From Ruficoccus amylovorans (GTDB lineage Bacteria > Verrucomicrobiota > Verrucomicrobiia > Opitutales > Cerasicoccaceae): 64,000 bases of DNA. Location of the stretch: contig NZ_JACHVB010000012.1 of assembly GCF_014230085.1 (NCBI RefSeq), positions 248,001-312,000 of the forward strand. The letters run 5' to 3'. The translations under genes were made by a program, and so were the position numbers. Shown here piece after piece: positions 34,842 through 43,228 of this stretch. The first letter of the stretch is position 1. Every line of letters starts with the position of its first letter. The notes beneath the pieces were generated by a model. That model was not told where the DNA came from, made no database searches, and saw only the letters and a program-made list of their open reading frames with translations.

Positions 34842-35765
34842 ATGAAAACCTGCCCATTCAGAGGTGTTTCCTTCTTTTTCCTGTTAACGATGGCCATCGG
34901 CATGATGGTCCCGGCTCTCTGCCGCGCGGCCCCGGAGTCGGGGCCTTTCAAGGTGGAGGAATCCCAGGTCGTTTTTAAGGAAATCAACGGCGTCAAGCTG
35001 GCGATGAGCGTTTACTCGCCGGTGATGAAGGAGCGCAAGGACCTGCCCGCGATCATCTTTTTCCACGGCGGCGGCTGGAATGTGGGTTCGCGCCGTTCCT
35101 TCGACTTGCAGGCGAAGTACCTCGCCTCGGTCGGGATCGTGGTGTTTTCGGCCGATTACCGCTTGGCCACCCGCGACAAGGTGACCGTCGCCGAATGCGT
35201 GAAGGACGCGAAATCCGCCATCCGCTACATCCGTGAAAACGCGAAAGACTTCGGTATTTCGCCGGACAAGATTGTTGCCTCGGGGGCCTCGGCCGGAGCG
35301 CACCTGGCGGCCTGCACGGCGGTGGTCGAAGGCTATGACGAGTCTGGCGACGATCTGGACGTGTCCGCCGTGCCGGACGCGATGATTCTCTTTTGCGCGC
35401 CGGTGCGGATCGAGCGCGAACGCCTGAACGCCGCCTATCAACAGCGTTTCGACGGGCAGGAGGAAGCGCTCTCGCCCTACAACCATGTCCGGGCCGGGCT
35501 GCCGCCGACGCTCCTGCTCTCCGGCGACAAGGACACGCAGGTGCCGATTGAGTTTGTGCGCGGCTTTGCTGAAAAAATGCAGGCCTCCGGCAACGAATGC
35601 GTCGTGGTCGAATTCGCGGGCAAGGGACACGATTTTTCCCGTTACGACCGCCAGCCGGATTCCTTTACCCAGTCGCTGGCCGAGGTGGAAAAGCGCATGG
35701 ACGAGCTCTACGGGCAGAATCAACCGTCCTGGCTTGAGGCCTACGTCGCGACCCTGAAACAGTAG
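34842..35765 (+). CDS. Secreted alpha/beta hydrolase (esterase/lipase-like)
   Basis: 307 residues from the ATG at 34842. The signal peptide is MKTCPFRGVSFFFLLTMAIG to about residue 29. The hormone-sensitive-lipase-like layout is clear: oxyanion HGGGWNVGS, nucleophile elbow GASAGAHLA (GxSxG), acid in SGDKDTQVPI and His in AGKGHDFSRY near the C-terminus. It probably hydrolyses a carboxylic ester outside the cytoplasm, for example on acylated polysaccharide. It is monocistronic, ending ahead of a bidirectional terminator. Confidence 0.87.
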   Translation: MKTCPFRGVSFFFLLTMAIGMMVPALCRAAPESGPFKVEESQVVFKEINGVKLAMSVYSPVMKERKDLPAIIFFHGGGWNVGSRRSFDLQAKYLASVGIVVFSADYRLATRDKVTVAECVKDAKSAIRYIRENAKDFGISPDKIVASGASAGAHLAACTAVVEGYDESGDDLDVSAVPDAMILFCAPVRIERERLNAAYQQRFDGQEEALSPYNHVRAGLPPTLLLSGDKDTQVPIEFVRGFAEKMQASGNECVVVEFAGKGHDFSRYDRQPDSFTQSLAEVEKRMDELYGQNQPSWLEAYVATLKQ

Positions 35766-35876
35766 GCGCGCTGCGGCTGCGGTTTAGTGCGCCGGTGCGA
35801 GCGTGTGTCGTGGCGATGGCCACACGCCCGGGCGAACTGCAAGCGGCGAGACGATTTTTGCAACGACAAGACATAA

Positions 35877-35911
35877 GAAAAGCCGTCCGGAATCACTCCG
35901 GGCGGCTTTTC
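35877..35911. terminator. Bidirectional intrinsic terminator between the hydrolase and clpP
   Basis: AAAAGCCGTCCGGA (35878-35891) pairs with TCCGGGCGGCTTTT (35897-35910) with one G-T wobble and a short loop. A-run and T-run flank the stem, so it can end transcription from both the plus-strand esterase and the minus-strand clpP. Confidence 0.88.
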
Positions 35912-35953
35912 TGCTGTTAAAAACGTGGGCGAAGATGCCCCGGCGGGACAACT

Positions 35954-36598
35954 CTAGATCTGCTCGACGATCTTGTCCACCAGGCCGTATTCGATGGCCT
36001 GGGTGGCGGTCATGTAGAAGTCGCGGTCGGTGTCCTTGACGATCTTTTCCAGCGGCTGGCCGGAAGAGGCGGCGAGGATGTTGTTGAGCTCGACACGGAG
36101 CTTTTCCATTTCCTCGGCCTGGATGTTGATGTCCACGGCGGGGGCGACGATCCGGCCCATGATGAGGGGCTGGTGGATGAGCACGCGGGCGTGCGGGAAG
36201 ATGAAGCGGTTGCCCTTGTCGGCGCCGCAGAGCAGGATCGAGCCCATGCTCGCGGCCATGCCCGTCACGGTGACGCGGATGGGCGAGGAAAGGAGCTTCA
36301 TCGTGTCATAGACGGCCATCCCCGCGGTGATGGAGCCGCCGGGCGTGTTGATGTAGAAGTCGATGGGCTCGCCGGGCTTGTCGCAGTCCATATAGAGGAG
36401 CTTTTCCATGACTTCCTGCATGGATTCGTCGTTGACTTCGCCCCAGAGGAAAATTTTGCGCTGCTCGAGGAATTTCTTTTCCACCAGCATGCGGAAGCCG
36501 CCCTTGGGCTCTTCCTTGCCCTTTTCTTCGCACCCGCCGTCGAAGCGAACCGTGTCTTTATCGAATGTGTTCATAGGATTGAGTGCGAATGTAGGCAT
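35954..36598 (-). CDS. clpP: ATP-dependent Clp protease proteolytic subunit
   Basis: 214 residues with the start at 36598; 36616 and 36574 are also possible. ClpP forms the tetradecameric peptidase chamber working with ClpX or ClpA. The oxyanion strand (DFYINTPGGSITAGMAVYD), nucleophile GMAASMGSILL, His in HARVLIHQPL and Asp in DTDRDFYMTA are all present. An N-terminal extension (FDGGCEEKGKEEPKGG) of about 35 residues precedes the body and might be removed as a propeptide. No clpX is adjacent. Confidence 0.93.
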   Translation of the reverse strand: MPTFALNPMNTFDKDTVRFDGGCEEKGKEEPKGGFRMLVEKKFLEQRKIFLWGEVNDESMQEVMEKLLYMDCDKPGEPIDFYINTPGGSITAGMAVYDTMKLLSSPIRVTVTGMAASMGSILLCGADKGNRFIFPHARVLIHQPLIMGRIVAPAVDINIQAEEMEKLRVELNNILAASSGQPLEKIVKDTDRDFYMTATQAIEYGLVDKIVEQI

Positions 36599-36748
36599 GA
36601 TGTGCAGTTTTACCAATCAAAAATGCGAATCTCTGCCAACGCGATTGCGTCGCATACGGAGCGGAATGTCGCTTAATGTATGATAAAATCATCACGCGGG
36701 ATCGTGAATTGCCTTTAAACCCGGCCATGAAGCTCCGATACTGGACCC

Positions 36749-37126
36749 ATGCCTGTAACAACAACCTCAACGTCTGTTGCCGCCGGGGAGGGCGAGGACT
36801 CCTCTGACCGAACGGACCTGTTCGGCTGGTTCAAGCCCTGGGTCCGGCTGGGGAGTTCCTATATTTCCTGGGAAGAGGGGGAGGAACTGCGCTCTCACAA
36901 GGTGATGGTGCGCACCCGGCCCGGTGTGCAGCTCTCCGTGCTCAGCGACGGCAGCGAGCATGTGCGTTTCCACAGCAACCTGACCTGTCTCGACGAGCGG
37001 GGCTACTATCAACTGAAGGTCTGGCCGCGCTCGACCCGGGGCTATTGCGAGGATAAGATCACCCTGCTGGCTACGCTACCCGGCGGGCGCGAAAAACTCT
37101 ATCGCATCCGCGCCTGTGTGGATTGA
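36749..37126 (+). CDS. Stand-alone Ig-like protein related to the DUF1573 neighbour
   Basis: 125 residues, no signal peptide. The stretch ISWEEGEELRSHKVMVRTRP then GVQL aligns with VKWSTADGREAKVLEIPTQP then GVEL of the next gene, and YQLKVWPRSTRGYCEDKI..GREKLYRI aligns with YTLTLTPLEGERGSGILP..GRSRVYNI. It therefore looks like a copy of that protein's C-terminal beta-domain without the signal peptide and Cys-pair domain. Function unknown. Confidence 0.65.
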   Translation: MPVTTTSTSVAAGEGEDSSDRTDLFGWFKPWVRLGSSYISWEEGEELRSHKVMVRTRPGVQLSVLSDGSEHVRFHSNLTCLDERGYYQLKVWPRSTRGYCEDKITLLATLPGGREKLYRIRACVD

Positions 37127-37237
37127 TGCGCCTGTGTGGTTGGGGGCGTGAAGGGGTGAGAATGGACCAGGGGGCATTCGCCTGAAATCACGGCGTCCGC
37201 TTGACCTGTAGGCCGGAGTTGTTTTGCTGAGAGGATC

Positions 37238-37966
37238 ATGAAGCCGATAAACTTTGCACTGGCCGCTCTCCTCGGGGCCGGAACCGTCCTCCCCCTCCGT
37301 GCCGAGCTGGAGTGGGAAACGACCACGGTGACCGCCCCGGCCGAGTTCGGGCAGGCGTCCCTGCAGGCCGCTTATCCCTTTAAAAATACGGGCAGCGAGC
37401 CGGTGCGCATCGTCGAAGTGAAGACCTCCTGCGGGTGTACCTACGCCGCTGCCAGCCAGCAACTGATCCCGCCCGGCGAATCCGCCGAGATCGTGGCCTT
37501 CTTTGAGACGGAGGAGCGCGAGGGGCCGCAGACCTCAAGTATCACCGTGCTGACCGACGAAAAGGCCCATCCGGCGACGGTGCTGCGCTTTCACTCCGAT
37601 ATCCCTCCGGCGGCGTTGCTGCCGACGCGCGTCGTCAAGTGGAGCACCGCAGACGGACGTGAGGCGAAGGTTTTGGAGATCCCGACGCAGCCGGGAGTCG
37701 AACTCGTGTTGGGCAAGCCGAAACGCCCGCTGCCCGTCACCGTGCAACTGGAAACCTACGATTCCAAAACGCGCCCGGCCAGCGCCTCCGCCGCCCAGCC
37801 GGGTAGCGACAGCGATCCTGCCTCTGCCGGGCAAGCCCCCGCTAACGGCTACACCTTGACTCTTACTCCTCTGGAAGGGGAAAGGGGCTCAGGCATCCTG
37901 CCCATTGAGGCGCATTGGGCCGATGGGCGCTCACGCGTTTATAATATCTACGTGCGCTGCCAGTAG
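37238..37966 (+). CDS. Secreted DUF1573 domain protein
   Basis: 242 residues. The signal peptide is MKPINFALAALLGAGTVLPL ending near residue 22. The DUF1573 Ig-like domain (about 30-120) has YPFKNTGSEPVRIVEVKTSC then GCTYAA and LIPPGESAEIVAFFETE, with the typical TSCGC pair. A proline/alanine/serine-rich linker precedes a second beta-domain (about 130-242). DUF1573 proteins are common in Planctomycetota, Verrucomicrobiota and Bacteroidota; the precise role is unknown. One of the few genes here with a purine-rich possible ribosome site (GAGAGG) before ATG. Confidence 0.85.
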   Translation: MKPINFALAALLGAGTVLPLRAELEWETTTVTAPAEFGQASLQAAYPFKNTGSEPVRIVEVKTSCGCTYAAASQQLIPPGESAEIVAFFETEEREGPQTSSITVLTDEKAHPATVLRFHSDIPPAALLPTRVVKWSTADGREAKVLEIPTQPGVELVLGKPKRPLPVTVQLETYDSKTRPASASAAQPGSDSDPASAGQAPANGYTLTLTPLEGERGSGILPIEAHWADGRSRVYNIYVRCQ

Positions 37967-37990
37967 CGTCTATCCAGCTTTGAGGTTTAT

Positions 37991-38026
37991 GCGAGAGGGT
38001 GTTTTTTGAAAAAAACACCCTCTCGC
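37991..38026. terminator. Perfect 17-bp hairpin, bidirectional terminator
   Basis: GCGAGAGGGTGTTTTTT (37991-38007) is followed by two bases and its exact reverse complement AAAAAACACCCTCTCGC (38010-38026). It lies between the convergent DUF1573 gene and sufT. Its T-run and A-run lie inside the stem next to the loop rather than after it, so termination by the standard mechanism is probable but not certain. Confidence 0.7.
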
Positions 38027-38138
38027 GCTCTCCCCAAAAACGTTTGAGACGGAACTTCGTTCCTTCGCAAGAACGGCGGCTTTCAACCAGCTTTCAATGC
38101 CGGAGAGACTCGCTATTAGACACACCCGGTTTCCCCGG

Positions 38139-38214
38139 GGCAGCGGCCTTTCTGGCCGCGATGGGGCGGAGCCCCATCACGGTGCGCAGCACCGAGGGTG
38201 CAGGGCATGCCCTG
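38139..38214 (-). repeat. Multi-hairpin element abutting the sufT stop
   Basis: Hairpins are GCGGCC/GGCCGC (38143-38148 with 38154-38159, loop TTTCT), TGGGGC/GCCCCA (38162-38167 with 38171-38176, loop GGA), CGGTGC/GCACCG (38180-38185 with 38189-38194) and the 14-bp palindrome CAGGGCATGCCCTG (38201-38214), which touches the sufT stop codon. Compared with 24711-24776, stems 1 and 2 change on both sides while loops stay, which argues for conserved RNA structure. Confidence 0.78.
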
Positions 38215-38787
38215 TTAGATGAGGCCGAGCTCCATCTTGCCCTCTTCGGAGATCATGTCCTGATTCCAGGGCGGGTCCCAGACGATGTCCACCTGCGCTT
38301 CGCTGACGCCGGGCACGGTCTCGCAGCGGATGCGGGCATCCTCGGCGATGGCGGGGCCCATGCCGCAGCCGGGCGCGGTCAGGGTCATCTGGACGTTGAC
38401 CTTGTAGCCGCCTTCCTCGCGTTCGCTGGCCTCCAGCGAGTAAACAAGCCCGAGGTCCACGATGTTGACCGGGATTTCCGGGTCGTAAACGGTCTTGAGC
38501 GCCTCCCACAGTGCGCCTTCTTCGGGCGGGCCGGAGTGGTTGGCGTCCGCGCCGCTGGCGGCGGCGGGAACGCCACCGTTTTCCGCGCCGGGCTGTTCTT
38601 CGCCGAGGGCGTCGGCGTCTTTGCCCAGGATGCGGAACATCCCGTAGTCGCACACGATGGTGAAGTTGCCTCCGAGGCGGTGGGTGATGTCCACCTCCAT
38701 GCCTTCGGGCAGGTTGATCTTGTCACCGGCGGGAATGACGGTGGCTTCGACTTCGCGGGTGAGGGTGCGGTGGTTGTCGGCGGGCAT
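38215..38787 (-). CDS. sufT: SufT: MIP18/DUF59-type Fe-S assembly protein
   Basis: 190 residues. Residues about 100-190 form the DUF59 domain ([53 protein letters not shown]) with the conserved Cys in APGCGMG. The N-terminal part ([20 protein letters not shown]) is the extension typical of SufT proteins. It acts in maturation or delivery of Fe-S clusters. The gene follows sufD by only 3 bp and ends the operon. Confidence 0.9.
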   Translation of the reverse strand: MPADNHRTLTREVEATVIPAGDKINLPEGMEVDITHRLGGNFTIVCDYGMFRILGKDADALGEEQPGAENGGVPAAASGADANHSGPPEEGALWEALKTVYDPEIPVNIVDLGLVYSLEASEREEGGYKVNVQMTLTAPGCGMGPAIAEDARIRCETVPGVSEAQVDIVWDPPWNQDMISEEGKMELGLI

Positions 38788-38790
38788 GGT

Positions 38791-40116
38791 TTACTCGGAT
38801 TCCTGGAATTTCGATTGTACGAGGTTCCTCAGGTTATCTTTGAGTTCCTCGTTGTCGATCTTTTCGATGATTTCCTCGAAAAAGCCGAAAACGAGCAACT
38901 GCTCGGCGATCTTTTTCGGGATGCCGCGCGCGCGCAGGTAATAAAGTTGGTCGGAATCGATCTCGCCGGTAGTGGCACCGTGGGAGCACTTGACGTCGTT
39001 GGCCTCGATCTCCAGGCCGGGCAGCGAACAGGCCTCGGCGGTGGGGGAGAGCAGCAGGTTGCGGTTGGTCTGGTAGGCGTCGGTCTGCTGGGCGTCCGGC
39101 TCGACTAGGATCATGCCCGAGAAGATCGTGCGGGCGTCGTCCATGAGGGCGTTCTTGTAAAGCAGGTCGCTGGTGGCGTGGGGGGCGGCGTGCGTCTGGA
39201 GCGTGCGCTGGTCAAACTCCTGCTCGCCAGTGGCCACGGTGAGCGAATACATCTTCACGTCCGCTCCCGGCCCGGCGACGCGGGTCTGGTTCTCCAGGCG
39301 GGCGTAGGTGGCGCCGAGGTTGACGGCGATGGTCTTGACGCTGGCGTCGCGTCCGGCGGCGTTGGCCTCGACCTGGAACGACTGCGCGGTGGGGGAGAGG
39401 TTCTGGACGATTTTCCGGAAGACCTGAGCGCCCGACCCGGCGTGAATGGTCCCGGTGGCGATGGACAGCGACGGGCAGCAGGCCGTTTCCTTGGCCGAGC
39501 CGTAGTAATCGACGAAGTCCACCTTGGCGTTGTCCTCGGCCACGAGCAGGGTGTGCGGGAAGACGGCCTCCTCGCAGTCGCCGCACCAGTAGTAGGCGCA
39601 GAGCGGGTCCTTGATCTCGACGCCCTTGGGCACGTAGAGAAACGCGCCGTCCTGGAAAAAGGCGTTGTGCAGGGCGAGGAGCTTGTCCGAACCGAGCTTC
39701 TGGTCCTCGGCCAGGAAGTACTTCTGCACGAGCTCGGGGTGCTCCTTGAAGGCCTGGCTGAGGGGCATCCAGACGACGCCCTTGTCGAGCAGTTCCTGCG
39801 CCGCCGGGTCAAAGGCGGTCACGCGGTTATCCGCGAAAACGAGCCGTCCGGCCCCCTTGGTGACGAGGTTCGACCGGGCCAGCAGGGCCTCCTTTTGCTC
39901 CGGGGTGGATTCGCTGGCCGGGCGGAAGGTGTCCAGGTCGATGTTCTTGATGCCGGAGAAGCGCCAGCGCTCGTCCTTGCGCGAGGGCATGGGGAGGGTT
40001 TGGAAGGCTTCCCAGTTGCTGCGCTTGATGTCCTGCAACCAGGGCAGAGCGGACCATTCGGCCAGGTGCGCCTCGAAAGTCGCGGTGTCGAAAGCGGGTT
40101 TGTCTAAGGTGGGCAT
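38791..40116 (-). CDS. sufD: Fe-S cluster scaffold subunit SufD
   Basis: 441 residues. SufD works with SufB and the ATPase SufC as the Fe-S scaffold complex. The SUF core beta-helix domain holds FIYVPKGVEI-like FLYVPKGVEIKDPLCAYYWC, EVEANAAGRDAS, LENQTRVAGPG and the C-terminal NDVKCSHGATTGEIDSDQLY with RARGIPKKIAEQLLVFGFF. The ATG is at 40114-40116, directly beside a TTTGAGAG-word arm. It is co-directional with sufB upstream and sufT downstream. Confidence 0.95.
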   Translation of the reverse strand: MPTLDKPAFDTATFEAHLAEWSALPWLQDIKRSNWEAFQTLPMPSRKDERWRFSGIKNIDLDTFRPASESTPEQKEALLARSNLVTKGAGRLVFADNRVTAFDPAAQELLDKGVVWMPLSQAFKEHPELVQKYFLAEDQKLGSDKLLALHNAFFQDGAFLYVPKGVEIKDPLCAYYWCGDCEEAVFPHTLLVAEDNAKVDFVDYYGSAKETACCPSLSIATGTIHAGSGAQVFRKIVQNLSPTAQSFQVEANAAGRDASVKTIAVNLGATYARLENQTRVAGPGADVKMYSLTVATGEQEFDQRTLQTHAAPHATSDLLYKNALMDDARTIFSGMILVEPDAQQTDAYQTNRNLLLSPTAEACSLPGLEIEANDVKCSHGATTGEIDSDQLYYLRARGIPKKIAEQLLVFGFFEEIIEKIDNEELKDNLRNLVQSKFQESE

Positions 40117-40239
40117 TTCTAGAAGTTTGAGAATTTGAGAGTTTAAAAGTTTGAGAGTTGGTGGGCGGTCGTCGTCAGGAGTTCGGAAGTTTAACTTTCA
40201 AACTCTCAAACCCGAGACTCTCAAACTGCGCCGGAGGCC
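40117..40239. repeat. TTTGAGAG-word inverted-arm element between sufB and sufD
   Basis: The left arm (about 40122-40162) has GAAGTTTGAGAATTTGAGAG, TTTAAAAG and TTTGAGAGTTGG words; the inverted right arm (about 40188-40226) has TTTAACTTTCAAACTCTC then AAACCCGAGACTCTCAAAC. The spacer is about 25 bp and GC-rich. The left arm lies 5 bp from the sufD ATG. It is homologous to the element at 46814-46939, including the ATTAACTTTCAAACTCTC/TTTAACTTTCAAACTCTC core. Confidence 0.8.
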
Positions 40240-41652
40240 TTAGCCGACGGAGCCTTCCATTTCCAGGTCGATGAGGCGCTTGAGCTCAACGGAGTACTCC
40301 ATCGGGAACTCGCGCACGAGGTCGTTGACGAAGCCGTTGACGGCCAGGCTCATGGCCTCGCCCTCGTTCATGCCGCGCTGCTGCATGTAGAAGATCTGCT
40401 CGGCGCTGACCTTGGAGACGCTGGCCTCGTGCTGGACGCTGTTGTGATCGCCCCGGACGTTGATGGCCGGGTAGGTGTCGGTGCGGCTGTTGGTGTTGAT
40501 CAGCAGCGCGTCGCACTCGGTGTTGTTTTTGCAGCCCTTCAGGTGCTTGGGTATCTGGACCAGCCCGCGGTAGCTGGAGCGGCCCTTGCCCACGCTGATG
40601 GACTTGGAAATGATGTTCGAGGTCGTCTCGTCGGCGGCGTGGACCATCTTCGCGCCGGTGTCCTGGTGCTGACCGTCGTTGGCTAGGGCGATGGAGAGCA
40701 CCTCGCCGCGGGCCTTGCGGCCCTTGAGCACGACGCCGGGGTACTTCATGGTCAGGCGCGAGCCGATGTTACAGTCGATCCAGCGCACTTCGGCCTCTTC
40801 CATCGCCATGCCGCGCTTGGTCACGAGGTTGAAGACGTTGTTGGACCAGTTCTGCACGGTGATGTACTGGATTTTCGCGCCGGGCAGGGCGATCAGCTCG
40901 ACCACGGCCGAGTGCAGGGTGGCGGTGTCAAACCTCGGGGCGGTACAGCCCTCCATGTAGGTCATTTCGCTGCCCTCATCGGCGATGATGAGCGTGCGCT
41001 CAAACTGGCCGAAGTTCTCGGCGTTGATGCGGAAGTAGGCCTGGAGCGGCTGGGCGACCTTCACGCCCGGGGGCACGTAGATGAAGCTGCCACCGGAGAA
41101 GCACGCGCTGTTGAGCGCGGAGAATTTGTTGTCGCCGCTGGGGATGATTTTGCCGAACCACCTCTTGAAAATCTCGGGGTACTCGTGCAGCCCCTCGTGC
41201 GGGCCGACGAAGATCACGCCCAGTTCGGCCAGCTCTTCCTTCATGCGCGAATAGACGGCCTCGGAGTCGAACTGCGCTTCCACCCCGGCGAGGAACTTGC
41301 GCTCGCTCTCGGGGATGCCGAGGCGCTCGAAGGTCTGCTTCACGTCGTCGGGCACCTCGTCCCACGAGCGGCTGGCCTTCTGGCCCTTGGCCAGGTAGTA
41401 GCGCACGTCGTCAAAGACGATGTTCTCGAGGTCCTTCGTTGCCCAGTGGGTGGGCAGCGGCTTGTCCTCAAACATCTTGAGCGCCTTTTTGCGGAATTCC
41501 CGGACCCAGGCGTCTTCGTTTTTGACGTTGGAAATGTAGTCAATGGTGTCTTCTCTGAGGCCGATGCCTGCGTCGAAGGCGTAGTCTTCGGCAAAGGAGA
41601 AGTCTCCCCTGCTGCGGTCGATGTTGATATCGGGTGTGGCGGTGTCGCTCAT
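40240..41652 (-). CDS. sufB: Fe-S cluster scaffold subunit SufB
   Basis: 470 residues, normal. Signature phrases are [59 protein letters not shown] and [20 protein letters not shown] with [20 protein letters not shown] near the C-terminus. It is the main scaffold protein for de novo cluster assembly. In most suf operons sufC follows sufB or precedes sufD directly; here an alcohol dehydrogenase and a four-helix-bundle gene separate it from sufC. Its leader is a TTTGAG-word arm (41653-41695). Confidence 0.97.
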   Translation of the reverse strand: MSDTATPDINIDRSRGDFSFAEDYAFDAGIGLREDTIDYISNVKNEDAWVREFRKKALKMFEDKPLPTHWATKDLENIVFDDVRYYLAKGQKASRSWDEVPDDVKQTFERLGIPESERKFLAGVEAQFDSEAVYSRMKEELAELGVIFVGPHEGLHEYPEIFKRWFGKIIPSGDNKFSALNSACFSGGSFIYVPPGVKVAQPLQAYFRINAENFGQFERTLIIADEGSEMTYMEGCTAPRFDTATLHSAVVELIALPGAKIQYITVQNWSNNVFNLVTKRGMAMEEAEVRWIDCNIGSRLTMKYPGVVLKGRKARGEVLSIALANDGQHQDTGAKMVHAADETTSNIISKSISVGKGRSSYRGLVQIPKHLKGCKNNTECDALLINTNSRTDTYPAINVRGDHNSVQHEASVSKVSAEQIFYMQQRGMNEGEAMSLAVNGFVNDLVREFPMEYSVELKRLIDLEMEGSVG

Positions 41653-41728
41653 GATAAGTTTAAAAAATTGAGGGTTTGAAGGTTTGAGTGTTCCGGACGG
41701 GCTGTGGCGTGTATCCGTTTTTCAATAC
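41653..41728. repeat. TTTGAG-word arm in the sufB leader plus 18-bp palindrome-like unit
   Basis: Words GATAAGTTTAAAAAATTGAG, GGTTTGAAGGTTTGAGTG lie 1-40 bp from the sufB ATG. At 41711-41728 stands GTATCCGTTTTTCAATAC, the inverted counterpart of the 18-bp units at 269-286 and 7737-7754. Confidence 0.6.
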
Positions 41729-41742
41729 AGCGTGGCGCGGGC

Positions 41743-42747
41743 TCAGTTGCGGTCGAGGACGATGCGGTAGCGGGCCTTGCCGCTGCGCAGGTGGTCGAAG
41801 GCGTCGTTGATCTTCTCCATCGGGAAGTGTTCGGTTACGGGTGCGATGTTGTGGCGGGCGCAGAACTCCAGCATGTCCGCCGCGGTGGCGGGGCTGCCGG
41901 TGGGGGAGGCCATGATGCGCTTCGCGCCCATGATCATGGGCATGACCTCGAACTCGACCGGCGGCACCGCGCCGACGAAGTACAGCGTGCCCGCCGGGCG
42001 CAGCGTGTTGATGTAGGCGTTCCAGTCGAGGTTGACGTTGACGGTGACGAGCACCATGTCGAGCGAGCCCCGGACTTTTTCCAGCGCCTTGGGGTCGCGG
42101 GAATTGACAAAGTGGTGCGCGCCCATCGAGCGGGCTTCCTCTTCCTTGGCCGGACTGCCGGAGAAGGCCGTCACCTCGCAGCCCCAGGCGCGGGCGAACT
42201 GGAGGGCCAGGTGCCCGAGTCCGCCGATACCGACCACGCCGACCCGCTGGGTGGGGCGGATGTCCGCCTCGATGAACGGGTTAAAGACTGTGAGTCCGCC
42301 GCAGAACATCGGGCCGACCTTGGAAGCGTCGAGCGCCGCCGGGATCGGGATGGCCCATTCGCTTTTGCAGACAACGTGCGAGGCAAAGCCGCCGTGCCGC
42401 CCGACGATGGTCGCCTCGACGGTGGAGCAGCGGTTGTGGTGGCCGCTCATGCACTCGCGGCAGTGCATGCACGAGCCGGAGGACCAGCCCACGCCGACCT
42501 TTTGGCCGAGTTGGAGGTGGCGCACGTCGTCGCCCTTCCACAGCACGGTGCCGACGATCTCATGCCCGCCGACGAAGGGGTAGGTCGTGATGCCCCAGTC
42601 GTTGTCGAGCATGGAGAGATCGCTGTGGCAGATGCCACAGTGTTCGACCGCGACCAGCACCTCGTGCGGCCCGAGATCGGCGGCCTTGTATTCAAAAGGC
42701 TTGAAATCGGCCTTCGGTTCGGCCGCGGCGTAGGCTTGGATGTTCAT
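41743..42747 (-). CDS. Zinc-dependent NAD(P) alcohol dehydrogenase
   Basis: 334 residues of the cinnamyl-alcohol/YahK-like MDR subfamily, which reduces aldehydes. Catalytic zinc ligands Cys37 (VEHCGICHSD), His62 (GGHEIVGTV) and the later Cys are present. The structural zinc site (Cys93, Cys96, Cys99, Cys107 in GSCMHCRECMSGHHNRC) is intact. The Rossmann motif is VGIGGLGHLALQFA. It lies between the four-helix-bundle gene and sufB, in the operon direction, so it is probably co-transcribed with suf genes without an obvious role in Fe-S assembly. Confidence 0.9.
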   Translation of the reverse strand: MNIQAYAAAEPKADFKPFEYKAADLGPHEVLVAVEHCGICHSDLSMLDNDWGITTYPFVGGHEIVGTVLWKGDDVRHLQLGQKVGVGWSSGSCMHCRECMSGHHNRCSTVEATIVGRHGGFASHVVCKSEWAIPIPAALDASKVGPMFCGGLTVFNPFIEADIRPTQRVGVVGIGGLGHLALQFARAWGCEVTAFSGSPAKEEEARSMGAHHFVNSRDPKALEKVRGSLDMVLVTVNVNLDWNAYINTLRPAGTLYFVGAVPPVEFEVMPMIMGAKRIMASPTGSPATAADMLEFCARHNIAPVTEHFPMEKINDAFDHLRSGKARYRIVLDRN

Positions 42748-42790
42748 GCGGAAGTTTGAATGTTTGAGAGTTTGAGGGTTTGAAAGTTGG
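42748..42790. repeat. TTTGAGAG-word left arm between the IVP gene and the dehydrogenase
   Basis: GGAAGTTTGAATGTTTGAGA, GTTTGAGGGTTTGAAAGTTG. It begins 3 bp from the dehydrogenase ATG and ends at the stop codon of the four-helix-bundle gene. It is inverted relative to the arm at 43232-43270, so the gene lies exactly between the two. Confidence 0.78.
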
Positions 42791-43228
42791 TTAGGCGGAG
42801 GGGAGGGTGAAGGCGGTTTCTGGTTCGCGCAGTTCTGTGGGTTTGAATTTCATGCCCTTGATATCCGATTTCGACAGGTAGCCGATGAAACCGCTGAGCA
42901 GCGCCTCGGCTTCGGTGGCGACTGCATAGACGCTATCGAACTGAACCTGGTTAATGTAATCGGCATCGAGCATGACGTAGAGTTGGCTTTTGACTTCGGC
43001 CAGGGAGCCGCGAGCGACGTAGAGGAACTGCAAAAACTCGCGGTTGCCGCTGCGCCCGAAACCCTCGGCGATGTTGGACATGGCCGAGATGCTGCTTCTG
43101 CGGATTTGGTCGCAGAGCGCGAAGTCTCTGCTGACAGGCTCCGCAGACGTAAGAGCATAGACCAGACGGGAAAGCTCGCGCGCTTTCTGCCAGGCTTGAA
43201 TCTCCTCGAATGTTCGGATGCTTGCCAT
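42791..43228 (-). CDS. Four-helix-bundle protein (23S rRNA intervening-sequence type)
   Basis: 145 residues from the ATG at 43226-43228. Family phrases are IQAWQKARELSRLVYALTS, DQIRRSSISAMSNIAEGFGR, REFLQFLYVARGSLAEVKSQ and LSGFIGYLSKS. This family (TIGR02436) was first known from ORFs inside 23S rRNA intervening sequences of Leptospira and Coxiella; the fold is a helical bundle that makes pentamers in known members, function unclear. Here it stands in the suf operon, framed by inverted TTTGAGAG-word arms at 42748-42790 and 43232-43270. A C-terminal tail (KFKPTELREPETAFTLPSA) is extra. Confidence 0.9.
   Translation of the reverse strand: MASIRTFEEIQAWQKARELSRLVYALTSAEPVSRDFALCDQIRRSSISAMSNIAEGFGRSGNREFLQFLYVARGSLAEVKSQLYVMLDADYINQVQFDSVYAVATEAEALLSGFIGYLSKSDIKGMKFKPTELREPETAFTLPSA

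Noticed and set aside
40117-40239. CRISPR-like repetitive DNA in the gaps
   Set aside because: The words are degenerate, 7-9 nt, without spacer-repeat regularity, and pair as inverted arms. No cas genes.
42791-43228. Diversity-generating retroelement accessory protein (Avd)
   Set aside because: Avd belongs to the same four-helix-bundle superfamily, but no reverse transcriptase, template repeat or variable repeat is present nearby.
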